Source of the DNA: Apostichopus japonicus
Taxonomy: Eukaryota > Echinodermata > Holothuroidea > Aspidochirotida > Stichopodidae
DNA length: 64,000 nt
Reading direction: 5' to 3'
Assembly (NCBI RefSeq): GCF_037975245.1
Contig: NC_092575.1
Span: 12,509,001 to 12,573,000 of the forward strand
A program made the position numbers and the translations under genes. This document shows, one piece after another, positions 1-12,986 of this stretch (its first letter is position 1; every line of letters starts with the position of its first letter). Below the pieces are notes generated by a model. The model ran no database searches, had not been told where the DNA came from, and saw only the letters and a list, made by a program, of their open reading frames with translations.

Positions 1-1859
1 TCATGCACTGGTGTATTAATTTCCTGCCAAGATAACAGTTAAAGAATTGTGTCAGTCCCTGTGGTCTCTTGCATCCTGGTAGCAGTAGAGAGAAGAAGCC
101 TAATAGATCAGAAACCATAATCATCTTCTGTTGTGTCTTATTTTCCAGCATCCTTGAAACATTATATCCTTCCCCTTTGAATTCTTGATGTCATAAAGCT
201 GTATATATGTGGTGCATTATTTAATTCCAGTATTTAGACTGTATATATTCTTCTTGTGTATTTGACAGTATCTCAGTGATCTCCATTTTTCTGCTCTTGG
301 TTTACTTTTCTCTGTACTTTCATATCATATCTATCTCTACCCATAGCCTCCGTCTCCACATTTTCTTTACTTTCTTCCTCCATCCCTTCATCTGTCTTTC
401 ACCCTTTCTTTTTTGACCTCTTTCCTCCCATCTGTTTACCCTGTATGTTTTAGTTTGCCGACTCCCCCCCACCCACATCTCACCCCCCAAAAAATGTTCA
501 CAAGGTTGACAAGTCTCCCTGTGCTAGTCCCAAGCTAAACACCCTTGTTGTGGTGACCGTTCACTATACTTGCGGATCAAATGGAAAGCCCCGATCCCCC
601 ACCCCTTACTTCCCAGTGTCATGAATCGGCAAATAGAAGATTATTCGGAGTTGTTCGTGATGGTTCAATGATCTTATAGTCAGGCATAGGCCTATATGGT
701 TCTCTTTGTCCTACATTGCTGTCGAAGTTTGAAATTAATTAATGGTGCTAGGAACTTCCTGGCAATGTTTAATTTTCTGTGGCAAGAAAAAAAAAAGGCT
801 TCCCCCCACCAGTGTCCCTCCTGGTTGACTAGAGCCCGTAGGCATATATGGTCACACAATAGTATAGATAAGTATGATCCATGCAGACAGCTAGTATTTT
901 TTCCTTCAAATTCAATCCAATTTCAGTTAAAGTTTCGAGTTGTAATGCGAGTCAGTCGTGATGAGGTGCCCCATAGTGGGGCTGGGTAACCCAAGCCCGT
1001 TGCCGAGTTTTTGGCATTTCGTTGGGAGCCGTTCGGAACAAGAAGCAGGATAGTCAATTCTGGAGTACAGTACGCTGGAAAGCAATAAACTGACGTGAAT
1101 TAGAAAAAAAAAATTGTTTTTGCTTTGACGGCCGATGTTCAGCGAGTCACTTTTCAATGGAATTAACTATTAATTTATTGTTCATGTACTTATTCCCCTT
1201 TTACCAATCCTTTCTAAAGAGGGTGGAGCCGCCCCTCATGGCAACGTATTTTCCTTCCCTTTTCCGTTCAAGTTTCATTATTTTTAATTCGGGTCAAAGG
1301 GGTGCAAGGACAGGGTATACGAGCACCGGTTAGAAGGATGGGGTGCAGCTATAGGGCAAGTGCTCTGTGGTCGCCTATAGGGCCCGTTGCCAGGAGTCCA
1401 AAAATAATTAAATATACATATATGGTTTATGACATAAAATGCTTTGTCTTTCCCTCCTGATATATAACTAAAATTTATATATAAAATATAATGTAAGTTG
1501 TGACTGTGTCTATGTATAATTAATACCTAAATTGGCTGAAATACCAATTGTTCACACATGACGGACTTGACCATATGTTTGATACCCAATGTTGTAATCA
1601 CTTCAGTCATTTTTTTAACTAATTTGCGTTTTTATTTTTGTGACACGAGTCAGTGTGTATCAGACATAAAGTTCACTATTAGTTTCTTGAGCTGTGAAAG
1701 AATGTCGACTCGCGACTTCGGTTACAACATTTCAAATACTTTACACAGGTTAGTACAAGACTGGCGCATCTGTAAATGTTTGAAATACAATGGTTTTTTT
1801 ACAGTAAAATAGCCTTAGGTTACTGTACTTCTATAGGCTAAACTTCTGATATTCGATAC
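1..1859. other. No gene recognised
   Basis: No reading frame here resembles a known protein family and I see no convincing splice-bounded exon. About 300-480 is pyrimidine-rich with C runs. The stretch 950-1390 is noticeably richer in G+C than its surroundings and could be part of an old repeat, but I cannot name it. Confidence 0.4.
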
Positions 1860-3824
1860 AGCATAAAGCAAGCAGAGCTTTCCAAATCAGGGAATCAAAA
1901 TCGACTTCATAGGAGCAAATGCGTCAAATGCGCAACGCTTGACTTTACGGAATATTTCTGTTACAGTGACGTGGATGGCAACTGCTTGGTAAAAGGTAGT
2001 TGTGCTTGTTCGTGGGTTTATTGAACAAGTCTGTTTTGAGTGAACCATTTTATAGGGTCACAGTGGTGTCCAGGAAGTAAATTTGCAGTAAATTTGATAG
2101 TTTGATGAAACGAGTTTATATCATCAATGAATAGTTTTAGATTTGCCCCGTCATGGGTCCATATCATGAAGATATCGTCAATGAAACGTAACCACGTGTG
2201 TGGTTTCAAGTTTTGTCGAGATAGAAATTCTATTCGGGGTTTCCCATAAAGATGCTGGCAAAAGACGGTGCCATTTTGGTACTCATTGCGGTGCCATGAA
2301 TTTGGATGTAGTTTTTGCTGCCAAATACCAGATTATTGCTGGTCAAGATTAGTTGCATCAATTCGGCAAATTCTTTCTTCGTGGGGGTTTTGCCACGTTT
2401 CGGTCTGAATGATTTTTTGCAGGCCGAAATGCCCTCTTCGCAGGTTAGGGATATTTGTGTATAACGAAGACACATCCAAGGTAACTAACAGAGTAGATAG
2501 GGGAACATTTTTTATTTCCCCAATTTTCCGGATGAAATCCGTAGTGTCCTGCACATAGGACAGTAGGGCAAAAACAAGAGGTTGGATGAGAAGATCCACG
2601 AGTTTGGAATATTTTCAGTCGCTGTACCATTACCCGATACTATGGGCAGAAAATAAAAGCGACCGGGTCGTTTTCTAGGAGGTTTTGGTCTAACTTGCGG
2701 TCAATGGAACCGTTAGAGACTATCTTTTGGATGACTCTTTTCACGTTTTGTGTGATTTCTTGAGTAAGATCAGAATCCAGGAGTTTGTAGTGTTGAGGGT
2801 TGCCGAGTAGTCTGTTGGCTTCCTCTCTGTAGAATTCTTTGCCCATCGCGACAATTGCAGAACCTTTGTCGACTGGCTTGATGACAATGTCATCGCGCTT
2901 CCGGAGTTCATTGATAGCCTGTCTCTCAGTTTTATTGAGATTGTCGCGGAAGTCTGGGGCAGAGGTCTGTTTTATAACATCCTCTTCAATAGCCGAAATA
3001 AATTAATCAAGAGGCCCACAATAGGCCTTGGGCGGATTCCACGAGCTCTTTGGCTCAAAATTGGAATGCACGTCGTTGGTTTGTTGCGTGGTGTAATTGC
3101 CATTTTCGTCGGCAAAAACTTCACGGAGACGTAAGCGTCGATAGAACATATTTAGGTCAAGAGAACGTTTCTGAGCGTTAACTTGCCGTGGTTTAGGGCA
3201 AAAATTTAGACTTTTGGAGAGAAGGTTTGTTTCTCCTACAGAGAGTTGGCACTCAATGGTAACAACTGCAATTTTGGTGGTGTTGCGTGCGGTCTGTATC
3301 TCTTTGCGACGGAATCTGGGAGACCTGGTTCTTCTTGAGGTTTCAAGTCGGGTTTCACCAGAAGACTTAAATTCCTCTCTTTGGGTGACATTATCACTAT
3401 TCAATTTTTGAAATTGTCTTGAAAGTAGGGTATGTGAGAGTTTCAAGCATATTTTTGAGATAGAGTCAAGTTTTCTTTCGAACTCGTTCTTGGGCAGTTT
3501 TTTTTTTTTTTTTGCAGTTTTGGTTTTGGAATCAATTTGCTGACTAAGTTCGTGATTTGTTTTGCGACAAATACTTATTTGCACATCCATTAATTCAAAC
3601 GAAGCATATTTAAGGATTCCTCTCCACTTGGCAAAGCTGTCGCTTGCAGAAAGTGGTAAACAAGCACGGACCTTGATTTTAAGTCCTTTTAGTACCGTTT
3701 TATTTTTACGGTATAGTCTGTAGTTGGAAAGGTGATGCAGATACCTTATGCGTTTTTCGGAAAGGCGTCGAAGCGTTTTCAAAGTTTCAAAGGTGCTCTC
3801 CATTTTGAAGCATAGTTGGATCAA
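1860..3824 (-). mobile_element. Penelope-like retroelement remnant (reverse transcriptase, broken)
   Basis: Read on the minus strand, a 273-residue open stretch (3824-3003) has the N-terminal block of Penelope-like element proteins, including LLSKSLNFCPKPRQVN and FYRRLRLREVF. After one in-frame stop near 3006 the frame continues with DIVIKPVDKGSAIVAM. Reverse transcriptase motifs follow in shifted frames: LDVSSLYTNIP (motif A side), QIHGTAMSTKMAPSFASIF (motif B), and WLRFIDDIFMIW at about 2160-2195, the catalytic Asp-Asp box. The end, FNKPTNKHNYLLPSSCHPRHC, spans about 1930-2020. At least two frameshifts, a small deletion near 2640 where the LPKIHKPG block should lie, and several stops make it non-coding. 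I see no GIY-YIG endonuclease domain after the RT, so the element is truncated or of the endonuclease-lacking kind. Family assignment rests on motif recall, not a search. Confidence 0.85.
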
Positions 3825-5295
3825 TTAGATACAAACAGTGAAAGAAAGTTCGTGTTTATGTGGGTAGGGTTGTAACCTATTGCAATTGATATAATATTTT
3901 GTGATTAGAACATATTTATATAACATTTTACATGTCAATACATTTAAATTAACTTTTGTACAATGTTTACATTATGTTTACTTCATTATAAAACTGTATA
4001 TTGTCTATATTCTCTGTATATTATCTGGCATTCGAGTTTGTCGTTTCCTTATTCATTTTCTGATCAAAATAGGGGGAAAATATAAACAAATGCACAAGCA
4101 ATTTTGTTGCATTTGTATTGTTTCTGGCACTGTTAACTATACGACCCGTACTGGCATTGTTGACGTAACGAACGCATCCTTGTGGCATATCGAGTTGCAA
4201 ATTGCACGCTTGCATATGTCTTGTTACTTGGAATCATATCGGTTAAGTTGTCTTGTTACTTGGAAATACAGAGAAGAAGGTTGACGTAAGTACCAAATTA
4301 TTTCAATTGCATGACCAGGCTGTATTCTTGGTGTAGTTTTAGGTCATTTACTGTAAGTGACTGTAGCCGACTGATCTCACGTTATTAATATTATACCAGG
4401 TGTGTAATCGGATCATGTATCGGAATTTGCACAACAATAATATTGTTCGAAGTTTGCAGACGGTAAGCTCCGCCCACAAGCCACCAGTATAGAATGTGGA
4501 GTCCACGCTACATGCACTGTGTCAATAGTTGCTACCGTTCAATGTTGCTGCGCTGCACTCTAACCCCGAATATAAATTTATTCTCACCTTGTCTATTCAA
4601 CATAAAACACAATAAATTTTCAAGATCGATTTTGGAATCAAATGCCAACTACATGACTCCCTTCACAAACGTAAACTATTGAAAATAACCCATTCAACTA
4701 CATCATTGCAAGGTTGTGAAAGTCACCATACAGTAGTAGTATATGTCGCACATGTTCGTTATCGCACATTAAGTTCAAGAATGTTCTGTTTCACACTTTA
4801 TGGATTGTGTTAAATAAAGGCTGTACTTATTCATTGAACTTACGTGGTTATAAGTTTCATAAAAGTTTCATCATAATAGCGTCATTCATTGATAGTGTAC
4901 GTTTGTTCTGTGAAAAAGACATGTTGTAGTGTTGAATGATAATGTTATAATATCAACTCCTCAACCATTGGTGCTCATGTCATAGTAATGATTATGCACA
5001 TTTATCCACTTCTTCTTAGTTTCAACCTCTGTATTAAGCTTTCCAAAAACAACTTTCAGCCGATTTAACGAGCTTCAAGAAAGAAATAAACATGTTAACC
5101 AAGTATCCTTTGAATTCATTTTTTTGTATTTTTTGTGTATACATGTTAATAATTATGTCAACAATCCGGTTAAATAGTTTAAATGATGGAAGAAAGGAAG
5201 AGAAAATGGCTACTAAGCAATAACCTGTATCTATAGACCAAGACTTATGGGCAGAGTGGTTATGAATTTTCGTAACCGCATTTCTAGTTTTGATA
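3825..5295. other. No gene recognised
   Basis: AT-rich sequence left of the duplicated block. It has a 127-codon open stretch at 3901-4284 with no family resemblance and biased, low-complexity composition, so I do not call it a gene. A 14-nt direct repeat, cttgttacttggaa, occurs near 4220 and 4252. Upstream control sequence of receptor gene A could lie here, but copy B of that gene does not share it. Confidence 0.35.
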
Positions 5296-5607
5296 GTGAT
5301 TACTATGTAGTACGAACAATTACCTACAATACTAACAACTTTGACATTCAATTATTTCTAGGAAGAGTGTGTTCTTTCCAGCTTATTCGAATTTGTATGA
5401 ATGACGTGGCCAATGACCTTAAGAAAGTTTGGTTTGCGGGTAGAACAGTACACACGGAAATTGGTGACCAGGAATTGAAACTGATTCACAGTGCTTTGAA
5501 GCTCACAATCGGCTGGTTCAATCTTCATTTTACATTAGAGCTATATTTGCAGCTATTCACAGTAATTCACAGGACTTCAAAAATTTAACTTTTTTGTTAC
5601 ATCGAAA
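5296..5607 (+). promoter_or_regulatory. Candidate promoter and 5' leader of receptor gene A
   Basis: These roughly 310 bases are the only upstream sequence shared by the two gene copies, so a promoter common to both should lie here or inside intron 1. A TATA-like ctatattt occurs near 5540, followed by the short repeats 'cacagtaattcacag'. No transcription start can be read from sequence. Confidence 0.3.
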
Positions 5608-5674
5608 ATGAGATCAACGTTTAATCAACCGTTATTTGTAAGCGTCATTTTATGTCTTATTTTACGTGCTCAAG
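5608..5674 (+). CDS. Exon 1, signal peptide (gene A)
   Basis: ATG at 5608 opens [20 protein letters not shown], a short N-region followed by a hydrophobic core, then AQ and a phase 1 donor (caag|gtaatg). Copy B has the same exon with six changed residues that keep the hydrophobic character, which supports this start. The next exon begins with two bases that complete a Gly codon. Confidence 0.85.
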
Positions 5675-8600
5675 GTAATGTAAAACAAAAACTTTTTCCT
5701 GCTGCTCACGCCAAGTTTAGGTTTCAGAATTTCCATATCATGCAGCTTGCTTCATTTGCTTAAGATTTGTTAACATTGTAATAACATTTGTAACAACTTT
5801 GTGTTTTAGATTATATATGTAAATAATTGCACGTTTCTCGGCCTTTTGGCTGAGATCATATGTAGTATATGTTCCCTATTCGAGGGGAATCGTTATGAAC
5901 ACATGACGATGACCACACAGTCACAGTCTCCATGGAAGGGGATTGGAGCTGAGAGCGGATCAGTCGTTCGGTTGTTTGGTTTTTCGTACTCAGGTTCTTT
6001 CTTAGGTGACTTTTCTTAAAAGTATATTTGCACGTTTCATGCAGCAAATAAATTTACTTTGACTATATGGTGACTTTAACACCCTTGCAATGATGTAGTT
6101 GGGTTATTTTCAATATTTTACGTTTGTGAAGGGAGAAAAGTGTTTGGCATTTCATTCCAAACTCGATCGTGAGGATTTATTGTGTTTTTTGTTGAGTAAA
6201 CAAGGTTTTGCGATGAAAAATGTCCTTTTGTTATGTCAAATGTCTTTTTGGTGAGGAATTAAGTAAAATATAATTTAGCAAATGTGTTTTGCTGACAAAA
6301 TATTCAAATACTGCAATTTGTGGTAAGTAATGCACAAACAGTCCATTTTGCATGTTTCCCTTTGAGGGCATTATGATTTACCCACTGAAATCGAAGTCGT
6401 ATCTCCCATTGCCCTTTGAAATTTGGAATCCCCCTCCCAACTCCACCCCCCCTCCAGTTATTTCAGTAGTGTGTAAGTTTTACGTCTCACGAGACTATAA
6501 CTTATGTACGTCTGCAGTAATGTTGTCCATATCGAATTTTTATATAGGCCTACGTGAGAACCGCAACCACTGAAAACTATATGCTTTTACAATATGTTTT
6601 TCATACCTATTTCTCTAACCAGACTTTAACTTATGTACGTCTGCATTAATGTTGGCCTATATCGGTTATAGCTTCCGTGATGAGGATATATATATATATC
6701 TGCGAGTTTTTGAAACAAGTTAAAGACGTAAAGGTTACCCGTGTCACTGAATGAATCAACATTATAAGCTACATTGTTCCGTTGTATTTTCAGTATAGTG
6801 TTACTAGATATACTCGAACATGGAAAACTCATAACAAGACCATGCAAAATTATGTTATTTCTATTACTGTGCTTAGATTGTGTGTTACTGTACATTTTTT
6901 CCTTTCTGCATGTGTGTGTGGTTTCTTCATGATCTCGTCTTGATCATTTTAATGTGTATCTGTAAACCGCTAGATATCGGGTTATACGTAATTTAATACA
7001 ATTAAGAGGGTATGTATGAGTCTTCGACCCTAGCAGGTTCTACATCATAGGCGAATTTAAAGCGAAAAAGGGAGAGAGGTAAAATAAACAGATGGAGGTA
7101 CAAATTTATAGGGTCATTGAACAAATGCATGGATTAAAATAGTACAAAGTATCATTTAATTTTAAGGAAGCAGAAAATATACTGCGCAGAGGGATCGGGT
7201 TATACAGGGAGCTATCACTGTACAACCTTCACAAGTTCAGGACACAAGTATTGTTCCCCTCAGTAAATTGTCGATATACTATCCTTAAAATTTTGGTGCC
7301 CTCTCAAACTTCAATTTCCTTGCAATGCTACTTGCCTGTGTGTGATGTATCATGTAGTGTCATAGTAGTCAACTATATATTTCTACCGAGGTCGAAGGTC
7401 AGTCAGCATATGGAAGGAGAGAAAACGTGCTAGATGGGCTAGAAATGTCCGATCTGTGCACAATGATTTGTAATTGCTGTTGTTCAACCGATCGATTACG
7501 TGCGAGGATTTACATCACAAAATAGTGCAGGAATAACATGATGGTTTCAAAAAATATTCATCAACCAGTATATTTTTGCGTCATTAAGGATCCAATAACT
7601 CAACTACTTCGATTACAAAAAATTAAGTGTGTCCCCAGCAGGTTAACATTGTAAGTCACGGTAGATTTGGCTGTGATTTGTCGTGGCCGGATGTTGACAG
7701 GGCAAGAAAACCCGCCATAAATCTGTTTTGAAACTGCCCTTATCTATTCGTAATTAGTTCAAAGAGATTACGTTACTACATAACTATACCATATGGAACG
7801 TATTAAATGTCATTTGCTTGTCTGTGATATATACTCGTCTTAACAGTCACTATTCAGACGCATATGCAAGAAGCATGTCGATAAGTTATCCGTCCATCTG
7901 GACAATTAATTAAAACCTGTTGGTTTCAAATGCATGCTGTATAAATAATACAAAATCTGTGTTACTTGATAAAGATTTTAACGCATGCAAAATAAGCCCG
8001 AACTGACAATTTGCACTCCTACATTTTTGTGTGTCACTGATTATTATAACGTAAGCGGAATCGCGATCCTGTTTCAGCTTGTTTACATATAATATTGTGT
8101 TCTTTGTAAAGAGGGCAATTATATGTAGGTGAAATAGGCTCTCGGTACCGCTTGAATAACCACAAAAAAATCAATCTATTCGTGATAATATTGCAGGATT
8201 TCCCGTTTCGAACGCTTCAATCTTCATAGACATTCTCTCAAAAACTTAAAAAGTGTCTACTTGTTTCTAACTTCAAATCTGTAACTGAACGTAAACGGAA
8301 AGAAGTCGATTGCATATTTGGTTTTAAGTCTCACATCATCGGCCTCAAGAAAGATATGAGACCCCTAAACAATTACCAGTTCAAAAAAAAAAGAAAAAAA
8401 GTGTAGCCTAAATCAAGAAAGACCTCCACGTACCGGTCCTCCCACAGCTTGTTCATTACTTCAAGTTACCTCGCGCATTGATTATGGAATCTCCCTTCTC
8501 TGTGGATGCTCTTCTTCTCTCCTTCGCAAGCTTCAGCTCGTTCAAATTTCTGCTGCTCGGCTAATCACTGGATCAAGACGACATAGTCACATCACACCCA

Positions 8601-9384
8601 TTGTCAAAGAACTTTAATTTATTGGCTGCCCATCGACAAACGCATCATATTCAAACTTTGCTTTTTACATATCAATCTCTTCATTGTACTGCCCGACTTA
8701 CCTAAGTAATCTCTTTTCCTGATATACTCCTTCTCGCAACTTGCGATCCGGCGATTCATATCAACTGCGACAACCGATGACAAGATCCTGTTTATGGAGA
8801 TAATTCCTTCTCTTCATCGGCGCCGAAACTCTGGAACTTACTACCCATTCATCTTAAATAGTCCCCATCAATTGACTATCTTAAAGGACAACATAAGACT
8901 TAACCTTTAAATTAACATTTCAATAATTAATTTTTGTTTGTTGCATATTTGTATGTATTTTTTTTTTCATTCTTCTTCTTTGGTTTGTAAAGCACCTATA
9001 GCAGATTTTTTTTCTGGATCAGGCGCTATATAAATTAAGTCATTATTATCATCATTAATAATATCAAAGATGCCTATATGCATTAATATGTTAAAGGATG
9101 TATAATCCTTCAGAACCTCACCGAAATATCGCTCAATCTCTTTTGTTCACGCCAGGTATATGCCCGACTGACCATGAAGTTCCATGTTCCACTTTAGATC
9201 AATGTGTAAATATCAACTGGCAATGTGACGGTACTGAAGACTGTAAAGATGGCTCTGACGAGATGGATTGCGGTAAGATTGTTTTGCATATTTTTGTCTC
9301 TAATTTCTAAAATACTTGTATATAAACCTATATATATAAACCTATATATATAAACCTATATATATAAACCTATATATATAAACC

Positions 9385-9444
<60 letters not shown>

Positions 9445-9526
9445 CGGAATGCCCGGGTTCGAATCCCGGTGGAGGCTGGAAGTTTTTTCACTGTTCTGGA
9501 TTTTCCAACTCATCACGATTTTCATT

Positions 9527-9589
<63 letters not shown>

Positions 9590-12500
9590 TACTATATATC
9601 TGTCATACAACTTGCTACACATTCATTTCTTACTTACGGCTTGGCTTGCCTATAAAGAGTGGTTATTCTGTGTAAATTGTTAGATTCAAAGCCCCAGGGG
9701 TGCATTCTGTGCAATCATTACACTTGGGTCATACACCCTCAATGATAGTTATACAAAGCCAATTTATACGCATTCAGACACCAGTGAATCACTGTGGTCG
9801 AGTGGTACGGACTTCGGTTTGTGACACAAGATCCGGGGTTCGATTCCTACCTTCGCCTGATGAGTCCCAAAAGGACGAAACCGGTCGTGAAGTGGAATTT
9901 TTCTGGTGTGTAATTTTTTATTTATTTACTATATATCTGTCATACCACTTGCTACACATGCATTTCTTATTTACGGCTTGGCTTGCCTATAAAGAGTGGT
10001 TTTACTGTGTAAATAGTCAGATTCAAAGCACCATGGGTGCATTCTGTTCACTCATAATACTTGGGTCATACGCCCTCAATGATAGTTATACAAAGCCAAT
10101 TAATACACATTCACACACCAGTGAATAAATGTTGTCGAGTGGTACGGACTTCGGTTCGTACACAAGATCTGAGGTTCGATTCTTACCTTCGCCTGATGAG
10201 TCCCAAAATGACGAAACCGGTCGTGAAGTGGAATTTTTCTGGTGTGTAATTTTTTCTTTATTTATTTACTATATACCTGTCATACCACTTGCTACACATT
10301 CATTTCTTATTTACGGCTTGGCTTTCCTATAAAGCGTGGTTATTCTGTGTAAATTGTTAGATTCAAAGTACCAGGGGTGCATTCTGTACAATCATAACAC
10401 TTGGGTCATACGCCCTCAATTACAGTTATACAAAGCCAATTTATACGCATTCACACACCAGTGAATTACTGTGGTCGAGTGGTTCGGACTTCGGTTCGTG
10501 ACACAAGATCCGGGGTTCGATTCCTACCTTCGTCTGATAAGTCCCAAAAGGACGAAACCGGTCGTGAAGTGGAATTTCTCTGTTCTGTTTTTTGTATACC
10601 TACACACTTTGAAGTGTTTCACACATGTTATGTACATTTGAATTAATAATATATTGTTGCCATTTACCACTAGTACACAACGTACATGTATGTGTACATT
10701 TACTACATATGGTTTCATTCATGAAAAGATTTTTTTTACGTCCCAAAAAATTTACTCCCCTGCGTTGTTCAAAGATTCTTCTTATCCAAATAAGCAGTTA
10801 AATAAAAACTTGTAGCCTCGAAAACGCAAAATACTATACAAAAATAGCCTCGAAAACGCAAAATACTATACCAAATACCCTTATAGGTTTGTTTGCATCT
10901 TGTTTGATGTGCAAACAGCAAAGTGTATCGGCCCATGTGTTTATTATATTTTCCAGTTACTTTAACATGGCCAACATTGAAAACTACGGCAAATTTGCCA
11001 CGTATCGGGACCACAAGAAGTTATTCCTTGTTTTGGTGTACAGAAAAATGGTTTGAAATTATCAATATATTGTATCTTTCACATATTTCATACTGTTTGT
11101 TATATCTTCCAGGATCATCTACTTTAACAAGTTCTCAGAACCCTACGACAATTTTGCCACGTATCGAGACCACAAGAAGTAAGTGATTGTTTGGTCAAGC
11201 TTTCTGTTTAAGCAGGAGAAAAAGTTACTTGGTGGAAACCAAAGTGGTTTGAAATGACTCTTAATTTATTTAATCTTCACATATTTCATACTGTTTGTTA
11301 TATTTTCCAGGATCAACTAATTTAACAAGTTCTCAGAACCCGACGTTAATTTTGCCACGTATCGAGACCACAAGAAGTAAGTGATTGTTTGATCAAGCTT
11401 TCTGTTTAACCGGGAGAAATAGTTACTTGGTGTAAAGGAAAGGGGTTTGAAATGACTCTTAATATATTTTAACTTCACATATTTCAAACTATTTATTATG
11501 TCTTCCAGGATCAACTACCTTAACAAGGTCTCAGAACCCTACGACAATTTTGCCACGTATCGAGACCACAAGAAGTAAGTGATTGTTTGGTCAAGCTTTC
11601 TGTTTAAGCAGGAGAAAAAGTTACTTGGTGGAAACCAAAGTGGTTTGAAATGACTCTTAATTTATTTAATCTTCACATATTTTATACTGTTTGTTATATT
11701 TTCCAGGATCAACTACTTTAACAAGTTCTCAGAACCCGACGTTAATTTTGCCACGTATCGAGACCACAAGAAGTAAGTGATTTTTGGGTCAAGCTTTCTG
11801 TTTAACCGGGAGAAATAGTTACTTGGTGTAAAGGAAAGGGGTTTGAAATGACTCTTAATATATTTTAACTTCACATATTTCAAACTATTTATTATGTCTT
11901 CCAGGATCAACTACCTTAACAAGGTCTCAGAACCCTACGACAATTTTGCCACGTATCGAGACCACAAGAAGTGAGTGAGTGTTTGGTCAAGATATCTGTT
12001 TTACCGGGAGAAATAGTTACTTAGTGTAAACGAAAGTGGTTTGAAATGACTCTTATAATATATTTTATTTTCTCATATTTCATACTGTTTGTTTTATTTT
12101 CCAGGATCAACTAATTTAACAAGTTCTCATAACCCTACGACAATTTTGCCACGTATCGAGACCACAAGAAGTAAGTGAGTGTTTGTTTGTTCAAGATATC
12201 TTTTTTACCGGGAGAAATAGTTACTTAGTGTAAACGAAAGTGGTTTGAAATGACTCTTATAATATATTTTATTTTCTCATATTTCATACTGTTTGTTATA
12301 TTTTCCAGGATCAACTAATTTAACAAGTTTTCAGAACCCTACGACAATTTTGCCACGTATCGAGACCACAAGAAGTAAGTGAGTGTTTGTTCAAGATATC
12401 TGTTTTACCGGGAGAAATAGTTACTTAGTAAAAACGGAAGTGGTTTGAAATGACTCTTAATATAATTTATCCTCTCATATTTCAAACTGTTTGTTACATT

Positions 12501-12811
12501 TTCCAGGATTAACTAATTTAACAAGTTCTCAGAACCCGACGTTAATTTTGCCACGTATCGAGACCACAAGAATGATGATTTTTGGGTCAAGCTTTCTGTT
12601 TAACCGGGAGAAATAGTTACTTGGTGTAAAGGAAAGTGGTTTGAAATGACTCTTAATACATTTTAACTTCACATATTTCAAACTATTTATTATGTCTTCC
12701 AGGATCAACTACCTTAACAAGGTCTCAGAACCCTACGACAATTTTGCCACGTATCGATAAAAATCGATAAAAATATAAAAAGCGAATTTGGCACAAGAGC
12801 CATGGTTCAGA

Positions 12812-12898
<87 letters not shown>

Positions 12899-12907
12899 CA
12901 TATATAC

Positions 12908-12986
<79 letters not shown>

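Larger units (their letters stand above)
9587..10582 (+). mobile_element. Tandem hammerhead-ribozyme repeats (retrozyme-like array)
   Basis: Three near-identical units in direct tandem, the first lacking about 40 bases at its left end and the last ending shortly after its ribozyme. Ribozyme-to-ribozyme spacing is 336 and 341 bp. Each unit has tRNA-like A and B boxes immediately before a hammerhead motif. The arrangement matches animal retrozymes and the roughly 335 bp Sm-alpha repeats of schistosomes: small non-autonomous elements whose multimeric RNA self-cleaves into monomers that can circularise (family knowledge). The array is absent from the equivalent intron of copy B, so it was gained by A or lost by B. 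No protein is encoded. Confidence 0.85.

Noticed and set aside
5838-5885. Functional U2 snRNA gene
   Set aside because: Only the first 45 or so bases match U2; the Sm site and 3' stem-loops are absent, and flanking duplications point to retroposition.
9443-9530. tRNA gene around the gggttcgaatccc segment
   Set aside because: Only a T-arm-like B box is present, with no acceptor stem, D arm or anticodon arm; it is a fragment of the tRNA-related repeat.
11317-11910. Repeated minus-strand open frames of 65 codons across the stalk array
   Set aside because: They are antisense shadows of the repeated plus-strand exon-intron units and have no family resemblance.
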